A stretch of DNA of 64,000 nt from NCBI RefSeq assembly GCF_022458895.1, contig NZ_JAINFL010000001.1, positions 62,001 through 126,000 of the forward strand, read 5' to 3'. The notes under the pieces were generated by a model. The model was not told where the DNA came from. It worked only from the letters and a program-made list of their open reading frames with translations, and did no database searches. Of the stretch, positions 7,825-17,040 are shown in pieces. The first letter of the stretch is position 1. Each line of letters begins with the position of its first letter. The position numbers and the translations under genes were made by a program. Origin of the DNA: Roseihalotalea indica (lineage in GTDB: Bacteria; Bacteroidota; Bacteroidia; Cytophagales; Cyclobacteriaceae).

Positions 7825-8952
7825 TCAAAACCAGCGATTGGTCCGCATCCAGAGGTACATCAGCACCCCGGACACCAGCATAAAGACCAGTACGGCAGGG
7901 TACCCCAATTCCCAATGAAGTTCAGGCATATTGTCAAAGTTCATCCCGTAAATACCGGCTACAAAAGTGAGGGGAATGAAGATAGTCGCAATGATGGTCA
8001 GGGTTTTCATCACGTTGTTCATCTTGTTGCTCAACATCGACATGTACAGGTTCATCAGCCCGTTTAGTACCTCTCGTTGGGTTTCCATAGTGCTAATGGC
8101 TTGCTCCAGGTGACTGTATACATCGCGGAAAAAGCGCCGGGTGTTTTCTTCTACAAAACTCTCATCATTGATCAGTTTGCTTAACGCTTCGCGCAGGGGA
8201 AGCACACTTTTGCGCAACTCTACCACGTGCCGGGTATAAAAAGTAATTCGTTCCATCGCATCCTGCGTTGGGTTGCGAATCAGGCTGTCTTCCAGCAAAA
8301 TAAGTTGTTCATTATACTCTTCAGTAACTGTATAATAGTTGTCTACAATCACGTCCATGAGGGCATACAGTAAATAATCTGTTCCACGTTTTCGGATGCG
8401 TCCTTTGGCAGCTTCCAGCCTTTCGCGCACCGGATCAAATACGTCTTTCCGCTGTTCCTGAAAAGAAATAAGTACCTGGGGAGTTAAAATAAAGCTGATA
8501 TGCTCCTGCTCAATGTGGTGGGTTTCTTCATTAAGATTTAGCATTTTAAGGGTAATGAACAGATATTCCTCATAATTCTCGTATTGAGGCGAAAGTACCG
8601 TATTCAGAATGTCCTCCGTTACCAGGGGGTGTAAACAAAAATGCTCTCCTAGTTGCTGTACAATGCTCGTATCATAAATAGCACTTACATTAATCCAGTT
8701 TTCCTGGTTCATATCAATCTGAGCAATGGCATCTGCTACGCTAGCATTTGTGTGGCGATTGAGCTCATCTTCAGTGTATTGAAGCACCGTAATCTCAATC
8801 GGTTCGTCTACCTTTTTTCCGGTATATATTAAAGTTCCCGGCGCAGCTCCGGCATGCTTACTAATGCGATAGTTCTGATTCTGAAATAATGATTTTCGTA
8901 GTAATTGAATGGGAAGAACCTTTAGCAGTTGTCTCTGTATCTGTCGGCGCAT
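7825..8952 (-). CDS. corA: CorA-type magnesium/cobalt transporter
   Basis: 375 residues. A long cytosolic N-terminal domain (about 1-310) has the helical funnel pattern. The C-terminus has two membrane helices: the first ends in the selectivity signature YGMNFDN (about 335-341), the second is YPAVLVFMLVSGVLMYLW, followed by the basic tail RTNRWF. Length and order match CorA, a pentameric Mg2+ channel of the inner membrane. The start ATG at 8952 lies only 8 bp from an array of seven 8-bp repeats, which must therefore occupy the leader or promoter of this gene. Confidence 0.92.
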   Translation of the reverse strand: MRRQIQRQLLKVLPIQLLRKSLFQNQNYRISKHAGAAPGTLIYTGKKVDEPIEITVLQYTEDELNRHTNASVADAIAQIDMNQENWINVSAIYDTSIVQQLGEHFCLHPLVTEDILNTVLSPQYENYEEYLFITLKMLNLNEETHHIEQEHISFILTPQVLISFQEQRKDVFDPVRERLEAAKGRIRKRGTDYLLYALMDVIVDNYYTVTEEYNEQLILLEDSLIRNPTQDAMERITFYTRHVVELRKSVLPLREALSKLINDESFVEENTRRFFRDVYSHLEQAISTMETQREVLNGLMNLYMSMLSNKMNNVMKTLTIIATIFIPLTFVAGIYGMNFDNMPELHWELGYPAVLVFMLVSGVLMYLWMRTNRWF

Positions 8953-8960
8953 AAAAAATA

Positions 8961-9016
8961 AGTGAATGAGTGAATGAGTGAATGAGTGAATGAGTGAATG
9001 AGTGAATGAGTGAATT
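8961..9016. repeat. Tandem array of seven AGTGAATG octamers
   Basis: Seven consecutive copies of AGTGAATG, the last ending in T instead of G. On the corA coding strand the unit is CATTCACT and the array ends 8 bp before the start codon. The sequence at 9060-9075 (CATTTACTCATTCGCT) resembles two degenerate inverted copies. Short arrays like this change length by slipped-strand mispairing. Confidence 0.95.
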
Positions 9017-9073
9017 TAGAAGAATACTAGTGAGAAGCAAAACCCTTCACTTCTTCTATCATTTACTCATTCG

Positions 9074-10405
9074 CTAGATCATCCCTCGGGCTTTAAGCTC
9101 AAGATATTTGTTGATGGTATCTACCGAGAGTTGCTGAGGTGTAGTGAGTAAAGCCTGAATGCCGTATTGCTTGAGTTCGTCCACAATTTGCTTTTTCTCT
9201 TCGGCAAATTGCTCGGCAATGGTTTTTTGATATACATCACGCAGCGAGGTTGCTGGCTGGGCAATAAGTTGATGTAATTCTGTATTCTTAAAAAAGATGA
9301 CGACCACCAGGTGCCACTTCGCCATCTGACGAAGATAAGGTAATTGCCGCCGCATTGCCGAGATAGACTCAAAGTTTGAGAACAGCAACAACAAACTTCT
9401 TTGAGAAAGACGACGCTTCACGGCTGTGTATAACGCAGCATAATTAGACTCTTTGTAAGCAGTTTTTTGGTTGTACAAGGCTTCCAGCAACAAATGCAAC
9501 TGCCGACTTCGGCGGCTGGCTGGCAGAAAACTTTGCACTTTGTGCTGAAACGTAATCAGCCCGGCTTTATCATCCTTTTTTAACGCAATGTTGGTAATAA
9601 CCAGGCTGGCATTAATGGCATAATCCAGTAGCGTCATTTCTTCAAAAGGCATCTTCATGGTGCGCCCCTTGTCAATGACTGCATATACGTGCTGTGCTCG
9701 TTCATCCTGATAGTTGTTGACCATCAGCAAACCGCGCCGGGCTGTAGCTTTCCAGTTGATCGTACGGTAGTCATCGCCCGCAACGTACTCTTTAATCTGT
9801 TCAAACTCCTGATTGTGACCCAGTCGCCGGATTTTCTTGATGCCAAACTCGGTCAGGTGATTAGAAAAGGCCAGCAGTTCGTACTTACGCATCTGCATAA
9901 AAGAAGGGTAAACCGGCACTTCCTTATCCGCCGAAAAACGATAACGACGCTGCAATAGCCCTATGGGCGAACTAACAAAGGCATTAACTGCCCCGAACTG
10001 ATACGCGCCCCGCTTGATGGGTCTGATAAAATATTCGTACGTTTCTTTTCCTCGTGGCGGTATAGCTATGGATGCTCTGAACTTTCTTTCCTGCAACTGG
10101 TAAGGCAGTTCATCAATGATTTGTACGTTTGTGGGAATTGTATAGCGATTGAAGAGCACGATTTTAATGAAGTTATCATCTCCGTTAGACAATTTGTCCG
10201 GGGCGATGCGATGTCCCTCAAAACCATTTTTGCGGCTAAACAATAACCATGCGTCAACCAGCACCAGTACTCCAAATACACCTAAGCCCACTTGCCCCAC
10301 CCGAAACACGGTAGTGATGCCAAAACCTAAGAGTAGCAGGGCTACAATAATGCCCAGTCCCCAGAAAAAGCGTTGGGTGAGGTATAATGAGCGAAGTATT
10401 TTCAC
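9074..10405 (-). CDS. DUF58 domain protein (MoxR-associated)
   Basis: 443 residues. Two membrane helices at about 13-50, then a soluble region with the DUF58 signature GHNQEFEQIKEYVAGDDYR followed by INWKATARRGLL, and a VWA-like fold starting AVIDKGRTM, a MIDAS-like metal site. The GTG start overlaps the TAG of the moxR gene by one base (TAGTG), so translation is coupled. DUF58 proteins are partners of MoxR AAA+ ATPases in membrane complexes thought to act in envelope assembly or stress resistance. Last gene of the six-gene minus-strand unit. Confidence 0.9.
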   Translation of the reverse strand: MKILRSLYLTQRFFWGLGIIVALLLLGFGITTVFRVGQVGLGVFGVLVLVDAWLLFSRKNGFEGHRIAPDKLSNGDDNFIKIVLFNRYTIPTNVQIIDELPYQLQERKFRASIAIPPRGKETYEYFIRPIKRGAYQFGAVNAFVSSPIGLLQRRYRFSADKEVPVYPSFMQMRKYELLAFSNHLTEFGIKKIRRLGHNQEFEQIKEYVAGDDYRTINWKATARRGLLMVNNYQDERAQHVYAVIDKGRTMKMPFEEMTLLDYAINASLVITNIALKKDDKAGLITFQHKVQSFLPASRRSRQLHLLLEALYNQKTAYKESNYAALYTAVKRRLSQRSLLLLFSNFESISAMRRQLPYLRQMAKWHLVVVIFFKNTELHQLIAQPATSLRDVYQKTIAEQFAEEKKQIVDELKQYGIQALLTTPQQLSVDTINKYLELKARGMI

Positions 10406-11391
10406 TAGCGGGGCACTTCTACCTGTTCCAAAATGGTCTCGAGCACATCGGCAGCGGTGCGGCCTTCCATTTCTACTTCGGGCTGAATGAGCACCCGGTG
10501 TACTAGTACGGGAAGCGCCACAAACTGAATATCCTCCGGGGTCACAAAATCTCGCCCTCGGGTGGCAGCAAATGCCTTAGCACTAGACAGTATAGCCAAA
10601 GAGGCGCGGGGGGAGGCTCCCAAATACAACGATTTATGCTGCCGGGTTTGGTGCACCAGATGAGCGATGTAACTGACCAGATGTTCTTCTATCCGTATTT
10701 CTCGCACCGTTTGCCGGTACTGTTTTAGTTGCTCTGCGGTGATGACTGGCGGTATTGAGCTAATGTCCAGATTATTTTTACGCTTATGAAAACGCTCCAG
10801 CATCAGTGTTTCTTCTTCCAGCGAAGGATAGGTGACTTCTATTTTGAATAAAAAGCGATCTAGCTGAGCCTCCGGCAAGCGGTAGGTTCCTTCCTGCTCA
10901 ATTGGGTTCTGGGTAGCCACTACCAGAAATGGTGGGCCTAATGGATAAGTATGCCCATCAATAGTGACCTGCCGTTCTTCCATCGCTTCAAACAAAGAAG
11001 CCTGCGTTTTGGCGGGAGCGCGGTTAATCTCATCCACCAGCACAATATTAGCGAAGACCGGGCCCGGCTTAAACTCAAAATCAGAATTCTTAGTATTAAA
11101 TACTGAGGTACCCAGTACATCGGAGGGCATCAGATCGGGAGTAAACTGAATGCGGGAAAAATCTACCGATACCACACGAGATACCAGTTTGGCCGTCAGG
11201 GTTTTGGCCACTCCCGGCACACCTTCCAGTAACACATGTCCATCGGCCAGCAAGGCGGTCATCAGCAAATCAATCATTCCCTCTTGCCCAACAATCCACT
11301 CGCCAATACTGCGGCGGATGGCATCCAGACTATCTTTTAGGGTAGAAAGGTCGATGCGAGAATTAAATACTGGGTTTTCGGATGATTCCAT
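10405..11391 (-). CDS. MoxR-family AAA+ ATPase
   Basis: 328 residues from the ATG at 11391. The reading frame extends five codons further to a TTG, which is a less likely start. Walker A GVPGVAKT at 57-64, Walker B VLVDEINRAP, sensor 1 VATQNP, and the C-terminal lid domain with SPRASLAILSSAKAFAA and GRDFVTPEDI. MoxR ATPases are chaperone-like and act with VWA/DUF58 proteins on membrane or periplasmic clients. The gene lies between DUF4350 and DUF58 genes with overlaps or gaps under 20 bp. This arrangement is conserved in Bacteroidota. Confidence 0.93.
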   Translation of the reverse strand: MESSENPVFNSRIDLSTLKDSLDAIRRSIGEWIVGQEGMIDLLMTALLADGHVLLEGVPGVAKTLTAKLVSRVVSVDFSRIQFTPDLMPSDVLGTSVFNTKNSDFEFKPGPVFANIVLVDEINRAPAKTQASLFEAMEERQVTIDGHTYPLGPPFLVVATQNPIEQEGTYRLPEAQLDRFLFKIEVTYPSLEEETLMLERFHKRKNNLDISSIPPVITAEQLKQYRQTVREIRIEEHLVSYIAHLVHQTRQHKSLYLGASPRASLAILSSAKAFAATRGRDFVTPEDIQFVALPVLVHRVLIQPEVEMEGRTAADVLETILEQVEVPR

Positions 11392-11409
11392 AAAAAGTAA
11401 ATTCAATCG

Positions 11410-12537
11410 TTAACGGGCCGTTTGATAAAATGCATCTACCCGCTGGTTTAATGTTAGTAAAGCTTTCTCTTCTACCCGGGCAGCCTGCTGAATTTTCACA
11501 ATCTGATTTAATAGCCGGTCCACTTCCACGCGCTTCTTATCTGCTTTGTGCGTCAGTTCCTCCCGAAAAACTTCATCGGCCGGATCAGGATGCAGGCGAT
11601 AACGTTCGCGAACAAATCGGTAAAAATGAGCAATTTTTTTACCCGCCAGATTTTTATGATCTCGGGTACGATAATACAAATTGCCAACCGTGGAGACAAA
11701 CTCCAGCGTAGTATTAGTAGGGGGTAGGTGAATGGGAATCACCCGCTGTTTCCGCTTAGCCTCGAAAATCACGAACAAAAGTAATCCCAGCAGGGCTACA
11801 TACAGTCCCCAGCGCAAGGGCGGCTGACTCATGAGAAAGCGGAATGGAGAGCCAGATTCCAGTTTACCAACTTGGTAATATTCGGTCCAGAGCACATCCT
11901 GCACCGGCAAAAATGATAACAAGCGAGCGGCTTCTTCGTATCGCTTTTCGTGTAACAGTTCATAATTGGTAAATACCCGGGGTTCGCTATGTAAAAATAA
12001 CTGACCTTTTTTCCACTGTATTTTAAGCAGCGTAGGCTCGCCCGCATCATTTCGCTGTAGTACAGTAGTGAGGGTGCTATCATATGATGTAAACATGCTA
12101 TGGTAAGCCATCATTTCATCTACCGTTGCCGAGTCTGCTGCTGAGAAAGTAGCTTCCTCCGTTTCCAGGTTGAGAGCATTGGCAAAATAGCCGTAAAAAT
12201 GGTTGGCTGATATGAAAGCCTGGTTGCCCTGAGCCACATTCTGCAATAATGCTTCTGAGTCCAGGCTATCGGGCATAAATTCGGAGGCCAGCAATAAAAC
12301 ATTGGAGGACAAACCCTCTTCCTGTTCAATTTCATACAATGTCTCATACGTGGTGCGTACCTGCTGATCGGGAAACAAATCCTCCATTAAGTCTCGCAGC
12401 ACATAGGTGCCGTACGGAATTTTATCGCGATGGTGCAGGGTAAAAGTCCAGTCGGTAGGTTCGGGTGAGAGAATTTCTACCAATATTAGCAACAGCAGTG
12501 TGCCCCCCAGGAATGCGTAGTACTTACGGTCTTTCAT
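11410..12537 (-). CDS. DUF4350 domain membrane protein
   Basis: 375 residues. One membrane helix near the N-terminus (YYAFLGGTLLLLILVEIL), then a periplasmic domain of about 210 residues beginning DKIPYGTYVLRDLMEDLFP, a DUF4350 hallmark. A second helix (WGLYVALLGLLLFVIF) precedes a basic cytosolic tail of about 110 residues with heptad-like helices. Function is unestablished. The position between DUF4129 and moxR genes, with gaps of 3 and 18 bp, places it in the MoxR envelope module. Confidence 0.85.
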   Translation of the reverse strand: MKDRKYYAFLGGTLLLLILVEILSPEPTDWTFTLHHRDKIPYGTYVLRDLMEDLFPDQQVRTTYETLYEIEQEEGLSSNVLLLASEFMPDSLDSEALLQNVAQGNQAFISANHFYGYFANALNLETEEATFSAADSATVDEMMAYHSMFTSYDSTLTTVLQRNDAGEPTLLKIQWKKGQLFLHSEPRVFTNYELLHEKRYEEAARLLSFLPVQDVLWTEYYQVGKLESGSPFRFLMSQPPLRWGLYVALLGLLLFVIFEAKRKQRVIPIHLPPTNTTLEFVSTVGNLYYRTRDHKNLAGKKIAHFYRFVRERYRLHPDPADEVFREELTHKADKKRVEVDRLLNQIVKIQQAARVEEKALLTLNQRVDAFYQTAR

Positions 12538-12540
12538 TCG

Positions 12541-13317
12541 CTAGGCATGTTGAGGTTCGTTTAAACGGTCAATACGTTGTCGGGCATCTTGGTACAACCC
12601 TTCATCAGCTGGAAAATCTCCGTACCAAGTGTATTCATATAAGTATACCAAGTATGAAAGTCGTTGCCGCAATGTAGGACTTTCCAGTTCAGCCAGATAA
12701 TCGTGGTTGGTTTTTCCCGGATGCCAGTCAATGTGCTGCTGGTCGCTTAGTTTTTTTAGTGCCCAGAGATAACACCAGCGTATGGCCTGCCGATAATCTT
12801 GCTGCCCTGTGGCCTTACTGATTTCCTGCTCAAAGTCAATGCCGTGAATGTCTTCTATGTCACCGGCATATTGCACCTGGCTCGCCGTTTTCCGCCCCAG
12901 GACCTGAGAGGCATCTATGCCTAATAATCGCAACACGGTATAAATGATAACTATCCCACAGAGGATATAGAATCCGATGCGTACTATCGGCCCAAAATTG
13001 GTGTCAATACTGATTTCCGGAAATAAACTCCAAAACCACCGCCAAAACCGGGACCACAGGTTGATGGATGGCTTCTGCCGGTCGGGATAATCAAAATCAC
13101 TATCATTCAAATAGGTATCAATCTTCTCCTGAGAGAATGATCGTAGCTGTTCCGGAGCCATCGGGGCAGTTTCTGTATCAGCTTCAACAGACTGTCCGGA
13201 TGCTACTTCTCCCAGCGAAAGCATAAGTATTATAAGTAAGGGCAGAACACGGCCGCAATGTAGAACCCGCCTGTAAGAAAATTCCATGTTATTTTTCCGA
13301 ACGCAGAAATTCACCAT
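12541..13317 (-). CDS. DUF4129 domain protein
   Basis: 258 residues from the ATG at 13317, which overlaps the TAA of the upstream gene (TAATG). An internal ATG at 13287 would start MEFSYRRVLH directly before the signal-like hydrophobic stretch and is a reasonable alternative. After the signal comes a periplasmic segment (SFSQEKIDTYLNDSDFDY), one membrane helix (about 108-128) and a C-terminal cytosolic helical domain containing AIRWCYLWALKKLSD and YEYTWYGDFP, typical of DUF4129. The family is found almost only next to MoxR/DUF58 genes. The molecular role is unknown. Confidence 0.82.
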   Translation of the reverse strand: MVNFCVRKNNMEFSYRRVLHCGRVLPLLIILMLSLGEVASGQSVEADTETAPMAPEQLRSFSQEKIDTYLNDSDFDYPDRQKPSINLWSRFWRWFWSLFPEISIDTNFGPIVRIGFYILCGIVIIYTVLRLLGIDASQVLGRKTASQVQYAGDIEDIHGIDFEQEISKATGQQDYRQAIRWCYLWALKKLSDQQHIDWHPGKTNHDYLAELESPTLRQRLSYLVYLYEYTWYGDFPADEGLYQDARQRIDRLNEPQHA

Positions 13318-14201
13318 TAGTACGTCTCATCATCTTGGTCCCGAATTGGTCTGGAGGTATTCCCTAAGGCATCAATATCCTGCATCAGGCCGGTTGCTTC
13401 TTTCTTCTCAATCAAGTTACCGTATTGAAAGGCGAGGGCTATCCAAAAGATGCTACTCAGCAATTGTGAACAGATAGTATTGACAATTTGAGCGATAATA
13501 TACAGTAACTGATAAAAAAGTGATTGATCCTGAAGCAGCGTTTCACCCGACGCGGAAAAATATGCATCAAACCCGATGAGTAATATGGCAGGTAAACCGA
13601 CAATAATATTGATGATCAGTTGGAGTATAACTATCACAACAATAAGAAGCAGTGTGCTCAGATAATTCCCACCCACCAACTTAAAACAGCGGCTAAATGC
13701 ATCACCAAAAGAAAGGTGCTCCCTTTTCATGATGACGAATATGAGCGACAAAGCCGCTAAGAGAATGAAACCGGGAATTAGTAAAAACATAAAGCCCAGC
13801 ACGACAACAATACCAACTACCACAGAAGCTACCAGAAAAGGCAGAAAAACGCTTTTCACCCCATTCCAGACTTCACCCACCCCAATAGGTTCTAAAGTCG
13901 GTTTTTGCAGATAAAGATCCAGGTACACGTAGACTACGGCCACCACCAACACCCCAGAGATTACCGACAAAAGCGCATTGATTGTTCCCCCTCCAAGAAC
14001 ACTAAAAACATCTACTTCATTTTGGGCTATCATCGGAAGCAAGCTGGAGATGACTCCGATAATAAGCAACAAAGGGCCGGCTATAAACAGCAAACTCTGG
14101 CCTAACGATTGAAAATTCTGCCGTAGAAAGGCAAACGTGATATTAATCTTTTCACCAAAATCTCGCTTTTGGTATAAGTTAATCTTCTGGGTATCCTGCA
14201 T
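13317..14201 (-). CDS. Multi-pass membrane protein of the MoxR module
   Basis: 294 residues with about six long hydrophobic segments (near 33-53, 70-95, 115-135, 140-160, 180-205 and 225-250). It begins with a basic cytosolic segment FGEKINITFAFLRQNF. The pattern resembles the membrane domain of glycerophosphodiester phosphodiesterase-like or DUF4013-like proteins, with no catalytic domain. Its start overlaps the end of the SpoIIM-like gene by 23 bp and its stop overlaps the DUF4129 start, so it is co-translated with both. Function unknown. Confidence 0.75.
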   Translation of the reverse strand: MQDTQKINLYQKRDFGEKINITFAFLRQNFQSLGQSLLFIAGPLLLIIGVISSLLPMIAQNEVDVFSVLGGGTINALLSVISGVLVVAVVYVYLDLYLQKPTLEPIGVGEVWNGVKSVFLPFLVASVVVGIVVVLGFMFLLIPGFILLAALSLIFVIMKREHLSFGDAFSRCFKLVGGNYLSTLLLIVVIVILQLIINIIVGLPAILLIGFDAYFSASGETLLQDQSLFYQLLYIIAQIVNTICSQLLSSIFWIALAFQYGNLIEKKEATGLMQDIDALGNTSRPIRDQDDETY

Positions 14202-15147
14202 GGTGGGCTACTTTTCGAGGGTATATGACGAAATAGTATAGTACTAAAAATACGGAAGAACCAATAATAACTAATTTTATCAGCGTGGGCAATTCTGTGA
14301 GCCGGGTCACGAACGACTCCAGAAATCCGGCCATGATAAACAGAGGCACGAGCCCAATCACCATTTTAGCCCCTTTTCGGGCTCCTTGCTGGAACGAAAC
14401 CATACGCGGATAGGTACCCGGAAACAGAATACTATTGCCCATTACTAAACCAGCGCCCCCCGCAATAATGATAGAAGAAATCTCAATGGTGCCGTGAATC
14501 CAGATTGTAAGAGCCGACTCGGCCAGTAGGCCTTGCTGATAAAACAAGTACTGAAAGGCACCCAGCATAATACCATTTTGCAACAAAATAAAACCCGTTC
14601 CGATGGATAGTAGCACTCCCATAGCAAAGGCATAAAATGACACGCGGATGTTATTAAAAGTAATGGCAAAAAACATATCGGCCTGTTTACTATCTTTATA
14701 TACCCGCATTGGGTCGCCCTGCGAAATATTATCCAGCGTCATATTTACATAGCCATCTCCCAAAATTAAGCGGGCAAAGGTTTCATCATGGGCCGTTGAC
14801 ACTACTCCTATTACTACCGCTATAATAAAAATAATGAATGAGTATAAGAGCGGCTTCCGAGCCTGATAAAACAAAAGAGGCAACTCTTCTTTCCAGAAGG
14901 TGATAAACCGGTTACGATCCTCCCGCTTGTTCTGGTAAATTTTCTGATGCACCTTCGAAGTCAGGTTGTTCAGGTACAATGTAGTATTACTCTGGGGGTA
15001 GTAGGTGTTGGCGTAGGCCAGGTCATCAGTCAGTTCTACAAAGTATGCTGACAACTGATCCGGATCAACCGCTTTCTTCTGCGACAATAAGGCATCAAAG
15101 GTTTCCCACTTTTCTAAGCGTTGCTTGACAAATGCAGCTTCTCGCAT
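14179..15147 (-). CDS. SpoIIM-like (DUF95) membrane protein
   Basis: 322 residues. A cytosolic helical N-terminus (MREAAFVKQRLEKWETFDAL) is followed by five or six membrane helices starting near residue 105 (LLYSFIIFIIAVVIGVV). The block ALTIWIHGTIEISSIIIAGGAG around 226-247 is the most characteristic part of the stage II sporulation protein M superfamily. In non-sporulating bacteria these proteins are encoded with RDD and MoxR genes and have no sporulation role. First gene of the minus-strand module, divergent from the RDD gene. Confidence 0.88.
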   Translation of the reverse strand: MREAAFVKQRLEKWETFDALLSQKKAVDPDQLSAYFVELTDDLAYANTYYPQSNTTLYLNNLTSKVHQKIYQNKREDRNRFITFWKEELPLLFYQARKPLLYSFIIFIIAVVIGVVSTAHDETFARLILGDGYVNMTLDNISQGDPMRVYKDSKQADMFFAITFNNIRVSFYAFAMGVLLSIGTGFILLQNGIMLGAFQYLFYQQGLLAESALTIWIHGTIEISSIIIAGGAGLVMGNSILFPGTYPRMVSFQQGARKGAKMVIGLVPLFIMAGFLESFVTRLTELPTLIKLVIIGSSVFLVLYYFVIYPRKVAHHAGYPED

Positions 15148-15179
15148 AAATGTATGATTCTGTCAAAATTTTTCAGGAA

Positions 15180-15194
15180 ATTCGGTTTCCGAAT
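15180..15194. promoter_or_regulatory. Inverted repeat in the SpoIIM/RDD divergent region
   Basis: ATTCGG-TTT-CCGAAT is a perfect 6-3-6 inverted repeat in the 93-bp gap between the divergent SpoIIM-like and RDD genes. The position suits an operator controlling both halves of the module. No regulator is identifiable. Confidence 0.3.
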
Positions 15195-15240
15195 AGCTAA
15201 TTTAGCGTATTGTTCTTAAAGATCACGGCTCATTCTCACT

Positions 15241-15945
15241 ATGCAAAGTATAAAAATCCAGACAACTCAGAATGTCACTATTGAGTATACCCTGGCTGGT
15301 TTGGGAAACCGCATTCTGGCTTACCTGATTGATTCGCTCATTCTGGGAGTTTATGCTATTGCCGCCGTATTGCTGTTTAGCTATTTATCGCCCTCCGGCG
15401 AGCCTCCCGTAGCATTACTTATCGTGCTTTTTCTGCCTATCTTCTTGTATCACTTACTTTGCGAAATGTTGCTCAACGGGCAGTCGCTGGGCAAGCGCCA
15501 GATGAATATCAAAGTCGTTAAGCTGGATGGATCACCTCCCGGCTTTGGTGCATACCTGCTCCGCTGGCTACTGCGCCCTATCGACATCAGTATTTTCTCT
15601 GGCGGCATTGCTATCCTTAGCATTGCTATCTCTCAGAATGACCAGCGGCTGGGCGACCTGGCAGCCGGGACTACCGTGGTAAAAACAAAAGGGGAAAAGC
15701 CTTTATCTGTTTTCACAGTTGATGAAGATTATGAAGCTCAGTTCCCACAGGTTGTTAATTTATCCGATCAGGATATTGAAACTGTGCTGCGGGTAATTAC
15801 TACCTACCGCGAAACCGGCCACACCGCGCCGGTAGAAGCCACCGCTCGCAAAATTGAAGAACTGCTAGACATTAAAAGCGACCTGCGTCCTCTTCAGTTT
15901 CTATACACCATTGTGCGTGATTACAAACATATTACCGCTAAGTAA
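15241..15945 (+). CDS. RDD family membrane protein
   Basis: 234 residues. The RDD domain occupies residues 10-155, with helices at about 24-45, 55-78 and 118-138. It contains GNRILAYLIDSLILG with the first conserved Arg and Asp, then NGQSLGKRQMNIKVV, and RLGDLAAGTTVV. The C-terminal tail is soluble. RDD proteins are poorly understood and often linked to transport or envelope modules. It is divergent from, and probably co-functional with, the SpoIIM-to-DUF58 operon. A hairpin without a U-run (GCAGCC-AGTGCC-GGCTGC, 15960-15977) lies between it and the next gene. Confidence 0.88.
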   Translation: MQSIKIQTTQNVTIEYTLAGLGNRILAYLIDSLILGVYAIAAVLLFSYLSPSGEPPVALLIVLFLPIFLYHLLCEMLLNGQSLGKRQMNIKVVKLDGSPPGFGAYLLRWLLRPIDISIFSGGIAILSIAISQNDQRLGDLAAGTTVVKTKGEKPLSVFTVDEDYEAQFPQVVNLSDQDIETVLRVITTYRETGHTAPVEATARKIEELLDIKSDLRPLQFLYTIVRDYKHITAK

Positions 15946-15993
15946 GCTTATGAATGCAAGCAGCCAGTGCCGGCTGCCCATGAATAAGCTCTT

Positions 15994-17040
15994 ATGAAAC
16001 TCACTGCCGTTCCGGAAAATCTGCTAGAGCGCATGGCGTTGTGGCTCAAACTGGCTCCCATTCCTCTAAGTGATACATTTTTATCTTTTATGCTCGCCCG
16101 CACTGTGATGGTAGGGAGCAAGCTGGGTGTTTTTGAAGCCTTAGCCGAACAGCCTCGTACTGCCGACTATGTAGCTGAGCAGTGTTCAACTGATACAAAG
16201 GCTACTAAAACCTTATTAGATACCTTAGTGCATCTTGGTTATGTGCAGTATAAGAAACCTCATTATAGCCTATCGCCATTAGCCCGAAAATGGATGCTTA
16301 AAGATAGTCCTTCATCATTGCATGATAAGATGTTGCTTCAGTTCCTGGAATGGGAGTTTGTAGAACATTACGAGACCTATCTTCGCACAGGCGAACCTCT
16401 GGATTACCATGACCACATGGATGATTCGCAATGGGGAATGTATCAACGGGGTATGCGATCCGTAGCGGGAGTATCGGCGGTAGAAGTTGCCCGACGCACC
16501 CCCATTCCCAAAGGAGCTACTCGCATGCTGGATATTGGCGGTGCTCATGGATATTATTCGGTTGCCCTCTGCCGACGCTATCCTCAGTTACAATCCGTAA
16601 TTCTGGATTTGCCTGAAGCCATTCAACAATCAGAATCTATACTGGCTAATGAGGGTATGGGCAGCCGGGTGACTTACCGGGCGGGCAACGCGCTAACTGA
16701 TAATCTAGGTGAAGCCGAATGGGATGTGATTTTCGTTTCGAGCTTATTACACCACTTTGATGAAGCCACCAATGCCGCTTTAGCTGGTCGCGTTTTTCGT
16801 GCTCTCCGGCCCGGTGGGTTATTTATTATCCAAGATTTTATGAGGTCCGATACTCCGCGCAATGGTGATCATATTGGGGGAGTGTTAAACTTGTATTTCG
16901 CTGCTACCAGCCAGGCAGGCACCTATTCTGAAGCAGAATATCGGCGTTGGCAAAAAGATGCGGGCTTTACCCTTCAGCGGTCAGTGAAGCTTCACTCGGT
17001 GCCTCGTCATGCCCAGGTAGTTGGCAAAAAACCGCGCTGA
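15994..17040 (+). CDS. SAM-dependent O-methyltransferase-like protein
   Basis: 348 residues. The N-terminal winged-helix dimerisation domain (about 30-105) has the plant/actinobacterial O-methyltransferase look: KLGVFEALAEQPRTADYVAEQ. The Rossmann domain starts with motif I MLDIGGAHGYYSVALC (about 176-191). An acidic residue follows at LDLPEAI, then FVSSLLHHFDEATN with a catalytic-type His pair, and LRPGGLFIIQDFMR. Such enzymes methylate hydroxyls or carbons of small, often secondary, metabolites. No biosynthetic cluster surrounds it, so the substrate is unknown. Confidence 0.85.
   Translation: MKLTAVPENLLERMALWLKLAPIPLSDTFLSFMLARTVMVGSKLGVFEALAEQPRTADYVAEQCSTDTKATKTLLDTLVHLGYVQYKKPHYSLSPLARKWMLKDSPSSLHDKMLLQFLEWEFVEHYETYLRTGEPLDYHDHMDDSQWGMYQRGMRSVAGVSAVEVARRTPIPKGATRMLDIGGAHGYYSVALCRRYPQLQSVILDLPEAIQQSESILANEGMGSRVTYRAGNALTDNLGEAEWDVIFVSSLLHHFDEATNAALAGRVFRALRPGGLFIIQDFMRSDTPRNGDHIGGVLNLYFAATSQAGTYSEAEYRRWQKDAGFTLQRSVKLHSVPRHAQVVGKKPR

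Noticed and set aside
8224..8229. Second parS site
   Set aside because: Only the CACGTG hexamer is present, inside corA, without the flanking GTTC/GAAC arms.
8961..9016. CRISPR array
   Set aside because: Units are 8 bp with no spacers and no cas genes are near. It is a simple tandem repeat.
15960..15977. Terminator between RDD and methyltransferase genes
   Set aside because: A 6-bp GC stem exists but lacks a U-run, so read-through is likely. Noted with the RDD gene only.
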